Origin: Hymenopellis radicata
Lineage: Eukaryota; Basidiomycota; Agaricomycetes; Agaricales; Physalacriaceae
Length of the DNA: 64,000 nucleotides
Reading direction: 5' to 3'
NCBI GenBank assembly: GCA_015501595.1
Contig: JADNRX010000105.1
Location: 1-64,000 of the forward strand
Made by a program: the position numbers and the translations under genes. The first letter of the stretch is position 1. The number at the start of each line of letters is the position of its first letter. The notes beneath the pieces were generated by a model. It had not been told where the DNA came from, ran no database searches, and saw only the letters and a list, made by a program, of their open reading frames with translations. Positions 43,114 through 55,197 of this stretch are shown here, in pieces.

Positions 43114-46100
43114 TTAGAATGGCCACCATGAAAGCAGGTACCATCTAGCATACTGGAGTTTAGTCAAAGAGGAAAATTCCGTCAACGAAGAAAGGAAGTT
43201 GTCGGTATCGAAATCTTGAGGTTGAGGTGCAAAGTAGAAGCCTGCAATCACGACGAGGTAGCTATAAAAGATGTTTGAAGATCTGCTAAAGAGACACAGA
43301 AGGGGGGCGTACCTGAGTATGAGAATGCTTCCACGGTGATAGTTACTCTTCGCCTCGATGTAGGTGTATGTCATCAAGAACATCGATAGGATAATGGCAA
43401 CAACATCCCATCTCGGGAAGATCAGCCTGCACACAAATTAATTTGCGGTCGACATGAAAGTCAGTATAACGTACGTGAAAGTCTTGGCAACCGCTCCCAT
43501 CTGGTCTGGCGCCCACCAGGCAGAGAACGCCACCATGGCGGGGATTTGAAGCAAGCAGACTTGTAACGCGTAAGCGGAACCAATTTCCATACTGCGAGCG
43601 GCATTAACAAATTTGCAAAGAAAAGGTAAACAAGACTTACCTGAGCGCAATATTTCCGTTCAGAGCGAACGATATAGCGTTCATGAACTCCGTCGTATTT
43701 GGTACTAAAGCAAAAAGAGTGACACCAAGGAATTTCTCATCAATACCAGATCCTTGTAAAATCACGTCAACGACATCAACAAGAATTTCTGGGGAGCGAT
43801 ATCAGTTGTAAATCAGCCTCGTCCAGGATGAAAGGTCGTACCAGCAATGATGGCATAGAGAAAGGTGCAAGTCATTAGAACTGTAGCACTAGTTGTCCGA
43901 CTCCAAGAAGGCGCATCGTGTCCACCATGACCACCTTCTGCTGCCTCGCCTTCAACAGATACTCGTGGCGCAGATGGAGAGTGAGGTATGGCATGGTGCT
44001 GGCGCAAAGCGCTGACAGTCGCAACAGCGACAGCACGGGTGAAATCGTCCTTAGTCATTGTGTTCGGCAGCTGGATGTGAGGGATATCCGTTGCCAGCAT
44101 TGCATGATCAACACTCTCCGTGGCTGGAGTGAAACCAGGCGCAGAGTGAGGTACATACGAAACCCGGCGAGGTGCGAGCGGGGAAGATGACGGGTTGGAA
44201 GAACAGGGCCGCTGAGACGAAGGGGTTTCCGGACGTCCATTCATTCTTGCACGACTATCCTTTCCAACCAGACTTGGAGGAATCAGGCGGTGATAGATCG
44301 ACTGGCGTTGATGAATCGGCAACTCCTGATGTAAGACCTGCTGTGGATTCTGCCAGATTTGGGAAGCGTGAGTCCGAAGCGAGAACCACAACCCTATCAG
44401 ATAGGACTGAAGGGCGTTGAATGACAAAATATAACAGAGAAAGCTGAAACTTACGAAAACGAGGATAACAGCGCAAAAGTACATGAAGCTCTTAACCGTG
44501 GATTGGTAGAAAGGGTCTTCGACGGGATCCGGATGCTTGTAGTAGCACTGATCGCAAACCCAGGGCATGTTCGTTCGACCTGGGCCCGGCGCTGAGGGGC
44601 AGTCTTTGCAGATTAATTGGAACTAATCGTGGTCAGAATTGAGCGGGCAAAAGATTCAAACAGCACCTACGTTCCCGTAGATCTGATAAAACAAAGTGGG
44701 AGCCAAAGTTCCGATAATCGCCATAATCAACATCATGCTCGTCACGCCGGCACTCTTTGCATTGAACTTCTGTTCTTTGCGTCTGAGAGCGCTGCTGACC
44801 ATGCTCATACCCGGCATCAAGAGAACGCCAGCCAACAAACTTCCGACGATAGAGCCCTCGACGAGATGGCCCTTGCCTTGAATGAGCATCATGGCGTAGA
44901 GAATGATTTCGATAATGGAGCCGAATGTGGCGTTGATGACGGCACCCATACCAATGGAAGACTGAGCTGAAATTGAGGCGACTGCCATACCAATGAAGTA
45001 CGAGAGAGGGATGACGCTGAGCAAGGATAGAACAAAGATAAGAGATTGGGACGCGATCATCGCAAGGAAGGGGGGACATGCTGTTCGTGCTCCTCCATTT
45101 TCTCCACCACGGGAAGCAAAACTATCCCGTCGAATATGGCGAAGAACACGACGGACATGAGGTTGACGAAGAGAATGTTGACCCCACCGACAGTGTACTT
45201 GTAGTACTTCAATCCAACCGCGCGGTACGTGCAAAGGAGAACCTTCGATGAACCGGAGGGTGCGATTTGACCAGGGGTGATGCGCGGACGCTTCACAGAG
45301 AAATGAGGCACGCCGGCTTCTGCAGCTTCCGTCTCCCCAGCCTCTTCCGCTACGACAACGGCAGCAGGAGCAGCGCAGAATCGGAGACCATCCGGCTGTT
45401 CAAAGAGATATTTGAGAAGCGCCCAGTTGAGCTTGGCCATGGGAATCGTAACAACCAAACCCCAGCAGACGAGGCAAACGATGAGCATCAAGGGTGCAAT
45501 GATGCACACCAAGAATACCCAGAAGCACACTTTGCCTAGGACAGCAGCCGAGTCCATTTGGTTGATCTCAATCGAACTATCCGAGGAGGAGGCCTCAGAG
45601 AGTGTCGCACCGTAAGACTTGGAAGGAGGGGCGGAGAATGCACCTCTTCAACGGCTTGAAGAAGCGAGGTGTGTTCTCCGGGAATGATGACCGGTTCCCA
45701 AGACAAAGTCTGAACATGATGAGCGGGGATGGTCGAATGGCCTGGTCCACGGATTGTACGAGACGCGTCGTCCACGCCTCTGACTGTGATTCCAGAGTCG
45801 TCGCTCATCTGCCGCTTGTGCAAATCATCCTGTTCGCCTTGTTCATGATCGTGTTCCTCCACCTCCTCCGAGTCGCCTTCGACGTACTTTCCGAAGGGCC
45901 AGACCAGGTACCAACCCAACCCGAATATGAGCGAGGAATATCGATCTCCTCCATTGGGAATGACGCGGAGGATGGCAGAAACCGCAAAACAAGCAAGTGC
46001 GAGCCACCATCCAAATGCGACCGCCCAGAATATATTGCCAGGAAGGAGATGGCGCTCTGCTTGGGCCGATGGGACAGAGTGGAGGGCCTCGTCCGCGTAA

Positions 46101-46627
46101 CGAGTGACAGAGCGAGACTTTTTGTAAAGAGCAGGCTTCCAGATGGGCAGCCCAAAGGGATGCTCAACGTTGATCAACGCCTGACGCTCCTTAAGGGTGA
46201 TCTCCTCGACATCCGATGTATTGGCTTGCTCATCGTCGCCCTCCTCGGCGACGTCATCGACAACCGCACTCTTTCCATTGCGACGACGCCTTTCGGCTCG
46301 CTCGGCGGGACCCTCGTCTTCGTCGTCCTCGCTGAATATTTCGTCATCGCGAAAGCCTCTGTACGCACTGCTGAGACTCGCGCTTCGTGTAGCTCGGCGA
46401 GCAGAGTGAGCAGACAAAGCGCGTACAAGAGGCGGCGGTCGTCTCGTAGACGGCGACGGCGACGGTTGGGAATGCGAGGTCCCCTGATGGTGGTGAAATG
46501 GGGCCTCCATTGCCGAACGACGGGAGACATGGCTGTCAGAACGGCGAAGGCGACTGTGAGGAGTTGGCGTCGACGACGCAGGCTCGTCACTGTCGTCCGA
46601 CGAGGACGACGATTGGTAATGGGACAT
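43114..46627 (-). CDS. Vnx1-type vacuolar cation/H+ exchanger (CAX superfamily), two apparent frameshifts
   Basis: This is a cation/proton antiporter of the vacuolar or ER membrane, and Vnx1 relatives exchange Na+ and K+ for protons. The long cytoplasmic N-terminus is Ser/Arg/acidic rich (MSHYQSSSSSDDSDEP). Two helices follow, with PGNIFWAVAFGWWLALACF. After a linker come FWVFLVCIIAPLMLIVCLVC, then the first exchanger repeat with SSIGMGAVINATFGSIIEI and VEGSIVGSLLAGVLLMPG. A loop carries a CxxC pair (VCDQCYYKHPDP), followed by a hydrophilic insert of about 180 residues, then the second repeat with LFALVPNTTEFMNAISFAL. It ends WYLLSWWPF. One-base breaks occur at GGGG 45628-45631 and at the six-G run 45070-45075, both explained by one lost base. 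The total length would be about 1,000 residues. Ion specificity is inferred. Confidence 0.85.
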
Positions 46628-46801
46628 CGTAGAACAGCGGAAAGTATCGTCGATATCGTCGTTGTCGACCAGCGCAACTGATAATGGAGCTCAAACAAAG
46701 GATGTCAGATGTCAGATGTCAAAGTGGAATAATATTAAAAGAACGGAACGGCAACTGCCGGGTATATGCTATCTTATCAACAACAACGGATCAAGTACTC
46801 G

Positions 46802-48819
46802 TCACTTTTTCATCAGTTTCTCGTGCAACTGTGCGCCTTTCAACTTGGCCCGCAAGTATTCCATACGCGCCTCATACCGCGTACTCACTTCCTGCCGCCG
46901 TCTCCTAATGTCCTCCATCTCCAGCTCCAGCTCCTGGTCCGCCTCATCCCTCTGTCTCTGGGCACCAGACTTGGATGAATGTCCAGACACCGACTTGGCC
47001 TCATCCTCCGGAACGGATGTCATGGGTAGATGTCCCGTACTACGCGAAAGATTGATGCTTGAACTACTGTTGTTAAAGCCGCTTCCCAGTGCAACGCTGA
47101 TGGGTAACGACGGAACTGGAGGCGGTGCTACGCCTCCATTTGTTGATGGCATCCCTTTGCCAGATGACATACTGGAAATGGAGTTCTTTCGGTGCAACGA
47201 GCCAGGCTTAGACGACATGGTGGCCAGACTGGAACTAGTCTTTTGGCGCACGACCCGACGACCCGTGTACGTTGTACTCATGGAGTTACCCGACCGTACA
47301 GAGGTCGCGTCGCTATCACCCCGCCGTTGACTAGGAATCAACGTCCAAGTCGACAAATCTCTGCCATCGTCGTGGGTCTTCCTCTGATTATTTCGTTTCG
47401 TCAAGGTTGTGAGCTCGAGGCCATTGAAGGCATCCATCAGCCTCTTCCGTTCCGCATCAACCGCCGCCAACTCTTGCTTAATCTCCCCAGAACCCTTCAG
47501 ATTTTCTTCTTCAAAAACATCCTGAACATGGCCAGTATATTTAGGATCGCTTGCCAAAACTTTGCCGCCAGGAAACGATGATGGTGGCGTGGCAAATCGG
47601 CGAATACTGGACGCCGTAGAACGTGAAGCGGATGGAAGGTGGGGAAGACTATTATAGTCGCCGCGATCTGCTACGTGTATACCAGTCCGGCGCGATGTTA
47701 TTGACATGGTATCAGCAGCGGGACGTGAAGCTTCCGTCCTCATGGACGCTATAGAAGAGGTACTCGCTTTCTTGGTGAGACGTTTGAAGATATTTGACGT
47801 CCCTGACGTCGAGGAGAAGATGCTCGACGTATCACTGAAATCCTTTGAGCCAGCTGGGGTCCGACGAGTATTGCTACTAGAGCGGCGAAAAAAGGAGGAG
47901 ACGGAACCCTTGGATCGTATTGACGGGGATCGAGGTACTTCGACCACAAAGTTTGAAGGCGGGCGTGAGGTCGTGGAAGCTGTAAATTTGATGAGCGCAA
48001 GTAGTGTGAAACGATCATGCCAACTCACTCCGACCGCCTTCACTGCCTTGGCTTTGATGGCGAGGAATGGCCGGAACGACAGGTGCTTCCGATGGAACCG
48101 TGCTACTGGTTGCGAAACGCTCAAAGAGATTTTGGCGGAGCATCCGATATTCATCATCGCTGGTGTGGTTCCTTAATACTAGGATATTATGTGACAAATG
48201 ACACGCACTTGAGAAGACCATCCGAATTTGCAGCTGCGAGCTCATTGAGACGTTGGGCCAATGTCATGCTAAGGCAAGGTTTAAAATGATGTTGGTTGAT
48301 GGAAAGGAGGGACCGTACGTCGCATTGTCAGCTGGCTTTCTTGGAGAGGGCGGGCGATGGCGCTGACGTTCTCCTTGGCAGAGCGGGCGGAGGTGGACCG
48401 GATAGAGGGTGGTGGCGCCATACTACTAGTAGTGGCTGTTTTCGACGCGGGGGAGCCAGATGTGCCATGAGTAAGACGCGTGTTGTTTCCGACCCTTTTC
48501 TGCGGGGATGCAGCGAGCACATGTCCATTCCCGAGCGATGTCGAAGGGTGCGATAGAGTTTGAGCCGCTGAGCTCGCAGGAGCAACGAACGTCCCATCAC
48601 TGGCCTCTCGTTCTTTTCCTTTATTCTTCCCATACTAGGCGCAAATCCAGAAGGTGGCGTTAAAGGAAGGAAGGGATAGAAGGCGAACAGGTAACCTTAT
48701 CAATACGTTGTAGTGTCTGTTGAAATGGTACTCACGAAACGAGACCGTATAACTCGAACGACGGTCTTATCGCCGTTCGCATAGTCGTCGTCGGGCTTCC
48801 TGGAGGAAAAGAACCCCAT
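46802..48819 (-). CDS. Ser-rich protein with short N-terminal motif and C-terminal coiled coil, unknown function
   Basis: I do not recognise a defined family beyond its presence in basidiomycetes. ATG 48819 gives MGFFSSRKPDDDYANGD, then after an intron a Ser/Thr/Pro-rich stretch ending about SQLTM. A short conserved-looking module, MTLAQRLNELAAANSDGLL plus DDEYRMLRQNLFERF, follows. Then comes a long low-complexity region with many RRSSS/SIRS-type phosphorylation-like sites, an internal charged helix EIKQELAAVDAERKRLMDAF, and a C-terminal coiled coil DELEMEDIRRRRQEV-like ending HEKLMKK. The junction between the second exon and MTLAQRL does not join perfectly, so one exon border or base is uncertain. 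The composition suggests a cytoplasmic scaffold or trafficking regulator. That is inference only. Confidence 0.6.
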
Positions 48820-49207
48820 TCCAGCATTACAGGACGGCTGTTTCCCGCTAGAAAAAGCAAAGAACACCGCTTCAAGGACGTCCTAGTAAAGAAAGTGAAG
48901 GAATGGAACAGACGATCGGAGTCTAAACAAAACACCGGCTTCCCACCGCGTTGTTCATGATTTGCATTGCTCCTGCCGCCGATGTCATTGTGCAACCGTT
49001 GTCTGATGCAACGCGATCAAGGAATGCCGTGGAAGGTCTCGTTTAGGAGCTCTCTTAACCTTGTATTCGAGGTGGCCGACAAACAATCCTATACTCTGTT
49101 CTCTCATAAAATATAATTTCATCCACTTCCGCAAGGTAGGAGCCAAACCGCGACGCGCTTTCGTGATCGCGCCCAAACTGAATTTGATCTGTCTCAGTTT
49201 CTCTGCT
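48820..49207. other. Intergenic, no feature seen
   Basis: About 390 bp hold the promoter of the Ser-rich gene and the 3' end of CHL1. No coding signal, repeat or RNA gene is visible. Confidence 0.4.
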
Positions 49208-52200
49208 CTAGACCGAAGCTTTCTTATTTCTATAGAACGAACCCATCTCCTTCATCGCCTGGCCGAACGTTTGAGCCACCTTCATATCTGCCGCGATCCA
49301 CTTTGGCAACTTATTCTTTATCGCGCTCGACGAGTAACGCCTATCCAAGAGCACTAAAGCTGCCCAATCTCCCTGATGACGAATCGCCCGACCTGCAGAG
49401 GTTGTCAACAGAGGTAGACTCGCCAAACTGACTCCAACTCACCGATGCTTTGATTCACGGCATTCATACACATATTCTCGTACAACTCCGCGGCTGCATC
49501 TTTCTGACCCGGTAACCTTTTTAATTCTCCTTTCTCTTCTAGACGCTTGACATACTTCATACGCTCGCGAAGCTCTGGGGAACCCAAGTTGGCGAAAGGG
49601 AGGCCGACGATAACCACTGCACGGGCAAGGTCATCGGCGAAATTCAGTCCCTCCGACAACTTGGCCCCGATGACAGCGAACAGAACAGCGCCTTTTACGC
49701 CATCACGCTATGAACTCGGTCAGTCGTGTCCAATGTAGAAAGACAGCAAATGCGCTCACCTCTCCACGAACAGCTGCAGCATACTCTTGCATGACACTCT
49801 CCACTGCTGTCGCTTCTTCGGGTTCGAAGAAAACCTGCATAGGCTTTAACGACAAAATACTCATCCATGTCAGTCATGCTCACCGCTTTCTTCTTGCCAA
49901 ACTTCTCAATCTGCCCACTGCTCTTCCACACATCCTTGGTTGCGTTGAGAAATTTGTACGATGGGAAGAACACTATCATGCCCGCTGGGACAACATTGAT
50001 GAAGTTGGATACAATCTGTCCGAGCTCGTTGATCTAACAACGGAACCGTCAATACGGCAATACGCCACGCCTTCTGACATGCATACGTACCACCGGTTTC
50101 TCGCTCTGTTTATCAGACTTGTACTCTAGATCAGTTCCGGTCGGTCCTTTCGAAATGGCGAGGCCAAGCAGATTGCTTGATGGTATGATATGTCCGCAAG
50201 AAAAACTTGTAACGCGGTTCGTAGGGACAGTCGCGAAGAGCTGGTTGACAACATCGCTAATCTGCACAGTTCGTTGTCAACCAGTGGTGCCGAATACGCG
50301 CATATGGACCCACAGGTGACATCGTACCGCCAGCCAATACAACGGAACGCGCAACGTCAACGACTTCCAGAAAACTGGGAGAAGGGTTTAAGAGTTGATA
50401 CTTGATTTCGACGTCTTGTGATGGTCCGACTAGAGAAAGACTGACACGACCGTCTTGATTGCCAAGTCAGATTATCACGAAGGTTAGCGAGATGGAGAGA
50501 ACGTGCCGTCACTAGCCGATGTCAATGAAAGCAAAAAATCCTCGACGGTATTCAACGGCGGTATGGCCCCCCTTCGCGCGAGATTTGGTTTAGAGGGATC
50601 TGATAGCCTGTTATTCACCCGCGTTTAAGCTGAAATCATGATATTAATACTGACCAGCTTTTTTGTCGTTCTCCTTATCAGAGTAGCTTGCGATCTTCCT
50701 CGCTATCTGAGAATACCATAAGCGTTGTGCGAAAGACAAATATTTCAGAATTATTACCTTACTCTTCTTCATGTACTTGCTCACGTCCAACAAGTTTATA
50801 GAGGCTGCCTTCGTCCCCAGTCGTCCAACCAGCTCAGCCACAGACATAATGTCTACCTTTTGCGTTTTCCTCGCGTCGGCTTCTTTCCACATGAGGAGAT
50901 ACTTCTTCAACGCGTCCAAAAATGCTCCGAGACGCTTCAGGTGTAATAAATTGTCTGGCGAAAGTCGGTTGCGAAATTTTGACATGTAAACGCACACTTG
51001 GTGGAGCGAAGTAGCTAGAACATGAAATGAAACTTTGTGGGTTGACAAGGAAAGCAGTGTGGGGATCAAATCTGAAGTTTGGAACGTGTCTTTGAGGAGC
51101 CCATCTGAAAATTTAACGGCCAACGTACTATGTGCTTCGTCAATGACGACTACTTGATCTGTCAAGTCGATTCCCAAGGCCTCTCTGGCAGATTTCTGCA
51201 GAAGCAAATTGTACGGTAATGTGACCAATTCGGCTTGAGGAATTGCTCGGCGCGAGCCGAAGTACGGACAGATGTTGGACATGCTTCCGGCAGTCGCGAG
51301 CTCTTCGATATCCTTGGGAGCTGCCTGTATACTACTTCGAGGGGCTGTACGCAGAAGGAAATGCACGAAAGCTTACCAGAATCTGATCACGAAAATCGTG
51401 TATCCGGCCTTCGTCGTCGAGTGTGGGGAGGTATTGACAACGGTTATCACCCTTCTCTGACCTTTTTCAGCCGGCGAAATACAGAGCGACAGGAGAACCT
51501 ACGATCTAAAAGTTCCCTACACGCCTCGTCCAAATCTTTCTTCTTGCGACGAAGGTCCTCGTTGATGCATAGCTGTTTTCTCGAGCCTAAAGATACGGTG
51601 CGCGTATAAGATATTGGTACGTCGTCCTCGCTGATGCCTGCAGCTCCTCGTTTGCCGAGAGTCGGAGGATTTGACGAACAACTCTCGCCCGGTAAGACTG
51701 AAAGTTTCAATCGTTGAAGTTCGGGTACGACCTGCATCAGTTGTGAATGAGTCCTCGATGCGTAATATATTTTGGTACAAGTGAGCTCTTCTTCGTCTGC
51801 AATGGAGGGTGCTGTACCCTTCGCGTACCTAGTAAACAATTCTCAATGGGACATGGCACAAATAATTTTGACTTACTTGGCCATAAGAGCCTTGACAGCT
51901 GGAGACAGATTATCGTCTTCGTCAGGCTCTTCATTGTCAGGTAGGAAGATATCATCGTTTTCTTCCTCCACCACAGGCGTTGCTTTAGCAGAGTTCAGTC
52001 TCTAAAACTTGGAATCAGTAGTGCATTTATTTTCAGTAGGACCTCACTCACAGGCTTCTTTACGACGCGTGCTTTCATCTGCTTCTTCAGCTCCATCTCT
52101 TTCTGACGCGCCTTGGCGAGTCTCTCATTATAATCGTGTTCCTTTGTTTCGTATTCTCTCTGTATTCGTTTGCGTGTCTGAACGGCCACCCAATCTGTCT

Positions 52201-52555
52201 CTTAAGAAGGTTGATCAGCAATCCACACGATTCGTAGTCGACGAACATGACAACATACCATCCTCCGCGCCGGCGAGGGCTGCCAGTTTTCCCTTCCGAG
52301 CGCGACTCCTTTCATCCGCAAGCCAGGTAAGGCTAGCACATAGAAGACTAAGAGTCTTTCCCTGTTTGAGCAGAGCGTGAATATTGAGATACTCAGTTTC
52401 GAGCAGCGCACCGTTCCAGTTGGACTTTCTATAATGGTCACCTTTCTCTGCTCGATCGACGAGTAAAGGTGGCGCATAAGATCAACTTGGATGTCATATG
52501 GAGGGGAATATGGAAATGCGGGGAAAGCGTCTGGTGTTGGAAGATCCAAAGACAT
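49208..52555 (-). CDS. CHL1: CHL1/DDX11-type iron-sulfur DNA helicase
   Basis: Chl1 is a 5'-3' XPD-family helicase needed for sister chromatid cohesion. ATG 52555 gives MSLDLPTPDAFPAFPYSPPY, then Walker A IESPTGTGKTLSLLC split by an intron. An acidic insert follows, then motif Ia KIYYASRTHSQLMQVVPEL. The four cluster cysteines lie in SRKQLCIN, DEACRELL, DNRCQYLPTLDD and SNICPYFGSRRA. Motif II is VVIDEAHST. The C-terminal motor half has VVLAGGTMSPISDVV, VTSFSCGHIIP, MIVFFPSYKFL and KLSEGLNFADDLARAVVIVG. Motif VI follows as the GRAIRHQGDWAALVLLDRRY region. About a dozen introns fit and the junctions I traced keep frame, including one that brings the third cysteine into frame. This is a complete gene. 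The nearest gene, SDHAF4, is divergent. Confidence 0.93.
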
Positions 52556-52697
52556 GATGAGCGCGTTAAAAGAGGTCACTTGGAGCACGTGAGTCGTGTT
52601 GCTGAGTCAATGACCAGCCGATCTCGATCGTCCATTCCACTTCCCACCATCATTACTTGACACTCGACAGCCAAGGCTCGCTCTCGTAGCTTTCAGT
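52556..52697. promoter_or_regulatory. Shared divergent promoter of CHL1 and SDHAF4
   Basis: A 142-bp space lies between the two divergent start codons and must serve both genes. No TATA motif is evident. Confidence 0.5.
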
Positions 52698-53048
52698 ATG
52701 TTCCGACAGATAGCACGATCTAGTCTTTCTCGTAATCGGGCCATCTCACTACGGTTTATCTCAAACCAACGGCCATCCCCACCTCCTTTGCCTCGAGATC
52801 AGCAGCGGGAATTTGAGGAACTGCAGCGTATTGCTCAGCAGCCTCTGTTGGTGCGCGGCACGAAATCTGAAATTGAGGCTGAATTGGCATTGCACCCGGA
52901 TGCGCGCAAACCGGTGAAGCCGGCCTTCGAGGGAAACATCAATCCAGTCACGGGTGAGGAGGGCGGGCCCAAACAAGAACCGGTCAGACGATGGAGTACA
53001 GAGGATGACGGGGATTGGAGTTTCAAAGGACGCGTCTCCGATTTTTAG
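52698..53048 (+). CDS. SDHAF4: SDHAF4/Sdh8, succinate dehydrogenase assembly factor
   Basis: SDHAF4 (Sdh8) binds flavinylated Sdh1 in the mitochondrial matrix and promotes its assembly with Sdh2. This is a single exon of 116 codons. MFRQIARSSLSRNRAISL is a basic amphipathic import signal. The middle is Pro/Glu-rich and hydrophilic (DQQREFEELQRIAQQ, DARKPVKPAFEGNINPVTG). The C-terminus EDDGDWSFKGRVSDF is the conserved family end, in which a WxxKGRxxDF block completes the protein. The length, leader and ending all match DUF1674 proteins. Frame and start are unambiguous. With SDHAF1 at 24.4 kb, this window holds two complex II assembly factors, but 28 kb apart. Confidence 0.88.
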   Translation: MFRQIARSSLSRNRAISLRFISNQRPSPPPLPRDQQREFEELQRIAQQPLLVRGTKSEIEAELALHPDARKPVKPAFEGNINPVTGEEGGPKQEPVRRWSTEDDGDWSFKGRVSDF

Positions 53049-53251
53049 CGCCTATTCCGTCTGTCAAAACTTCGTTCCGTGGGTCACCTCCATATAGGTA
53101 TGTGGATTTCCATCTGGACTGAATTGAATCTGACTCTACCATATGCTAGCGTATCAAATTATGTATACTCTGTCACTCTGAATCGTACCACTGGCATACT
53201 AAGCGCAAACGCCACAGTATCATTAACCGTTATCCCGCGCATTAGAAGGAT

Positions 53252-54242
53252 GAGGCGGGACTAAACAGGTCTTTCGGGTTCCTGGCGGATAGAGAAGCAA
53301 GGTCAAATAAACGCGTCCTGACTAGGACGGTGATGCGGATACCACGGCACTGTCGGCGCGGCCTGCCATTCTTGGTAATGGTCGGCAGGAGGAGCGGGAA
53401 AGGAGTGTCACCGTCGCCAAAGATACATTGTTTGGCGGAGTACTGGCTGTCCAAGTAACAATGCTCCAACTGAGCACTACATATGCTGTCTACCTACATG
53501 TGCTCCTCCCTCGCGATTGACGTCGACATGATCAACGAGTTCGGGGGCCCGTCTCGCGCCATGGGGGGAAACAGTGTCCAAGAAGAGACACAAAGCTGTA
53601 GCTTCATGCTGGCCAGTGGCAAAGTCGCTGGTGGAAGGTTGAGAAAGTGTCTACCTGGTAACCAGCTGTAACAAGCTCACCCACTGAATCTTAAGAGTTC
53701 ACCCCCATCAAATGACTCGCGAGCCCCCTACATTCAAGTGAGTGCTTAATCTTAGTGCCGAGATGATAGTGATACACAAGTAGGACAACTAATGGTAGTA
53801 GCGTTCACCTCCGCGTCCGCATGCTGCCTCACGCGATCCCTTACAGGATGCCATGTTCCAAGAACTTATGCACCCACGTACATCCCCACCGAGATCCGCA
53901 TAACACGACAAGGATCGTCGCAACCCGACTATCCTGACTGCCTCTCCGAGACACTCGAGCAGCCAGATGATAACCTCCTACCGCGCTCGTACTCTGACGT
54001 GTACTGTTGTACAATGGGTTATAAATGGATTCAAAAAAAAACAGCTGTCAACTCAATAACTATATTCAGGTCTGCTCGTCGATCGCGACATAAAGGAAAT
54101 CTGGTGTGCTTGTCACAAATGGCCGCTGGCGGGATGGCGGGCACGAGCATCCGGCAATACCGGATGGCGTCATCGCCATGTCACTTCGCGCACTTTACTG
54201 CTTAGCAGCCAGGCACCCGAAAGACCTGTTTAGTATGGGCTC
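53252..54242. mobile_element. Non-autonomous Mutator-like DNA transposon with 10-bp target duplication
   Basis: A 991-bp element. Its ends are inverted repeats of about 37 bp that match at 31 positions. Both start GAG, and positions 53260-53279 are identical to the inverted 54215-54234. The exact 10-bp repeat TTAGAAGGAT flanks it at 53242-53251 and 54243-54252, directly against the GAG ends. The interior has no transposase and only short chance ORFs. Target duplications of 9-11 bp with long inverted ends are typical of Mutator-like elements (MULEs), which is my best class call. Without a coding copy this stays an inference. It lies about 200 bp after the SDHAF4 stop. Confidence 0.8.
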
Positions 54243-54252
54243 TTAGAAGGAT

Positions 54253-55197
54253 CGCGATTTCCTCAAGGAAGTCTTCGGATTCTTTTGTGGCGTTGATGGG
54301 CGAGGCCGGTCATAACAAGCGTGGCTGATCTTAGGCGCGGCGATGACATTGACAGTCCAAATCCGCCTTTCGGTTGCCCAAATTCATTATACCCTCGTGG
54401 TCCTGTTCAGTTCTCTGTGTTCTTCTGACACCATGTGCATCGCAGGTCGCAGACAACCTGAGCGTGGAAGTCTCTACGTAGAAAACTCAGGGAGAACGTC
54501 CGTGTCCTTCTCAACGCTTCGGTGCCTAGGTCGGCGTTTAGACACGCAGGAGAGTTGTACAGTCTGAGTTTGAAGCTAAAGATAATGTTTATTGCGCCTT
54601 AGCCTCGCCAAGTGAAGGTATACTTTGCGCCAATCCCGTATCGTCCAATAATATCCAAGGATTTTCTGGTGCCTCGCCAATTGAAGGTTCCCATGGCGAA
54701 GGGCTTCGGCGGAAACAAAACATAACAACTCCTTTCTCACGTGTCTAGTATTCACCCCGAAAAAATAGCAGCCAGTTCCTGATTCTCCTACCCTCGTCGT
54801 TCTTTACCGTGTGCAGAGTCCTCCATACATTTCCTGCCCTTCCGCCGGCAGTCGTCCCTCGTTCTTGTTGTATACTGGCCATACTTTCCGACTTCTGAAC
54901 ACAGTTTTGGCGACGTTCGGCCTTACGTTCACCTTGTCATATTCTACACGTGCAGCCTCCTATCCCAGTTCCTCGAGGCGACGAATTTGACAGGACGCCC
55001 ACCTTGCAGTTGTCCTCAAGTAATAAAACATGTGTGCCCGTCTGCTTTCCCTCTAGCGCATTTGCTCACACCGGGCCCAGGCTATCGTCGTTCTGAACGC
55101 TATTCTAGACCTCTAATACGTTCTTTTGGCTCTGTGAGTGTCATTTTCTGGCCACGCTTCCCCGCTAAACAATGCGACGTTTAGAATATATCTGTCC
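54253..55197. other. Intergenic with a short dispersed direct repeat
   Basis: No gene is supported. Two copies of cctcgccaaNtgaaggt lie near 54604 and 54675, about 72 bp apart, separated by related sequence. The last 200 bp before 55198 hold pyrimidine-rich promoter-like DNA for the next gene. Confidence 0.4.

Noticed and set aside
6550..46627. Programmed ribosomal frameshifting as explanation of the one-base breaks
   Set aside because: The breaks occur in unrelated genes, mostly at plain G/C runs without slippery heptamers or a shared downstream structure, and most are fixed by one added base.
45602..46681. Long plus-strand ORF of 359 codons opposite the Vnx1-type gene
   Set aside because: It is the antisense shadow of a Ser/Arg/acidic-rich coding region. 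It is low complexity, has no domain or exon structure, and the minus-strand protein is clearly real.
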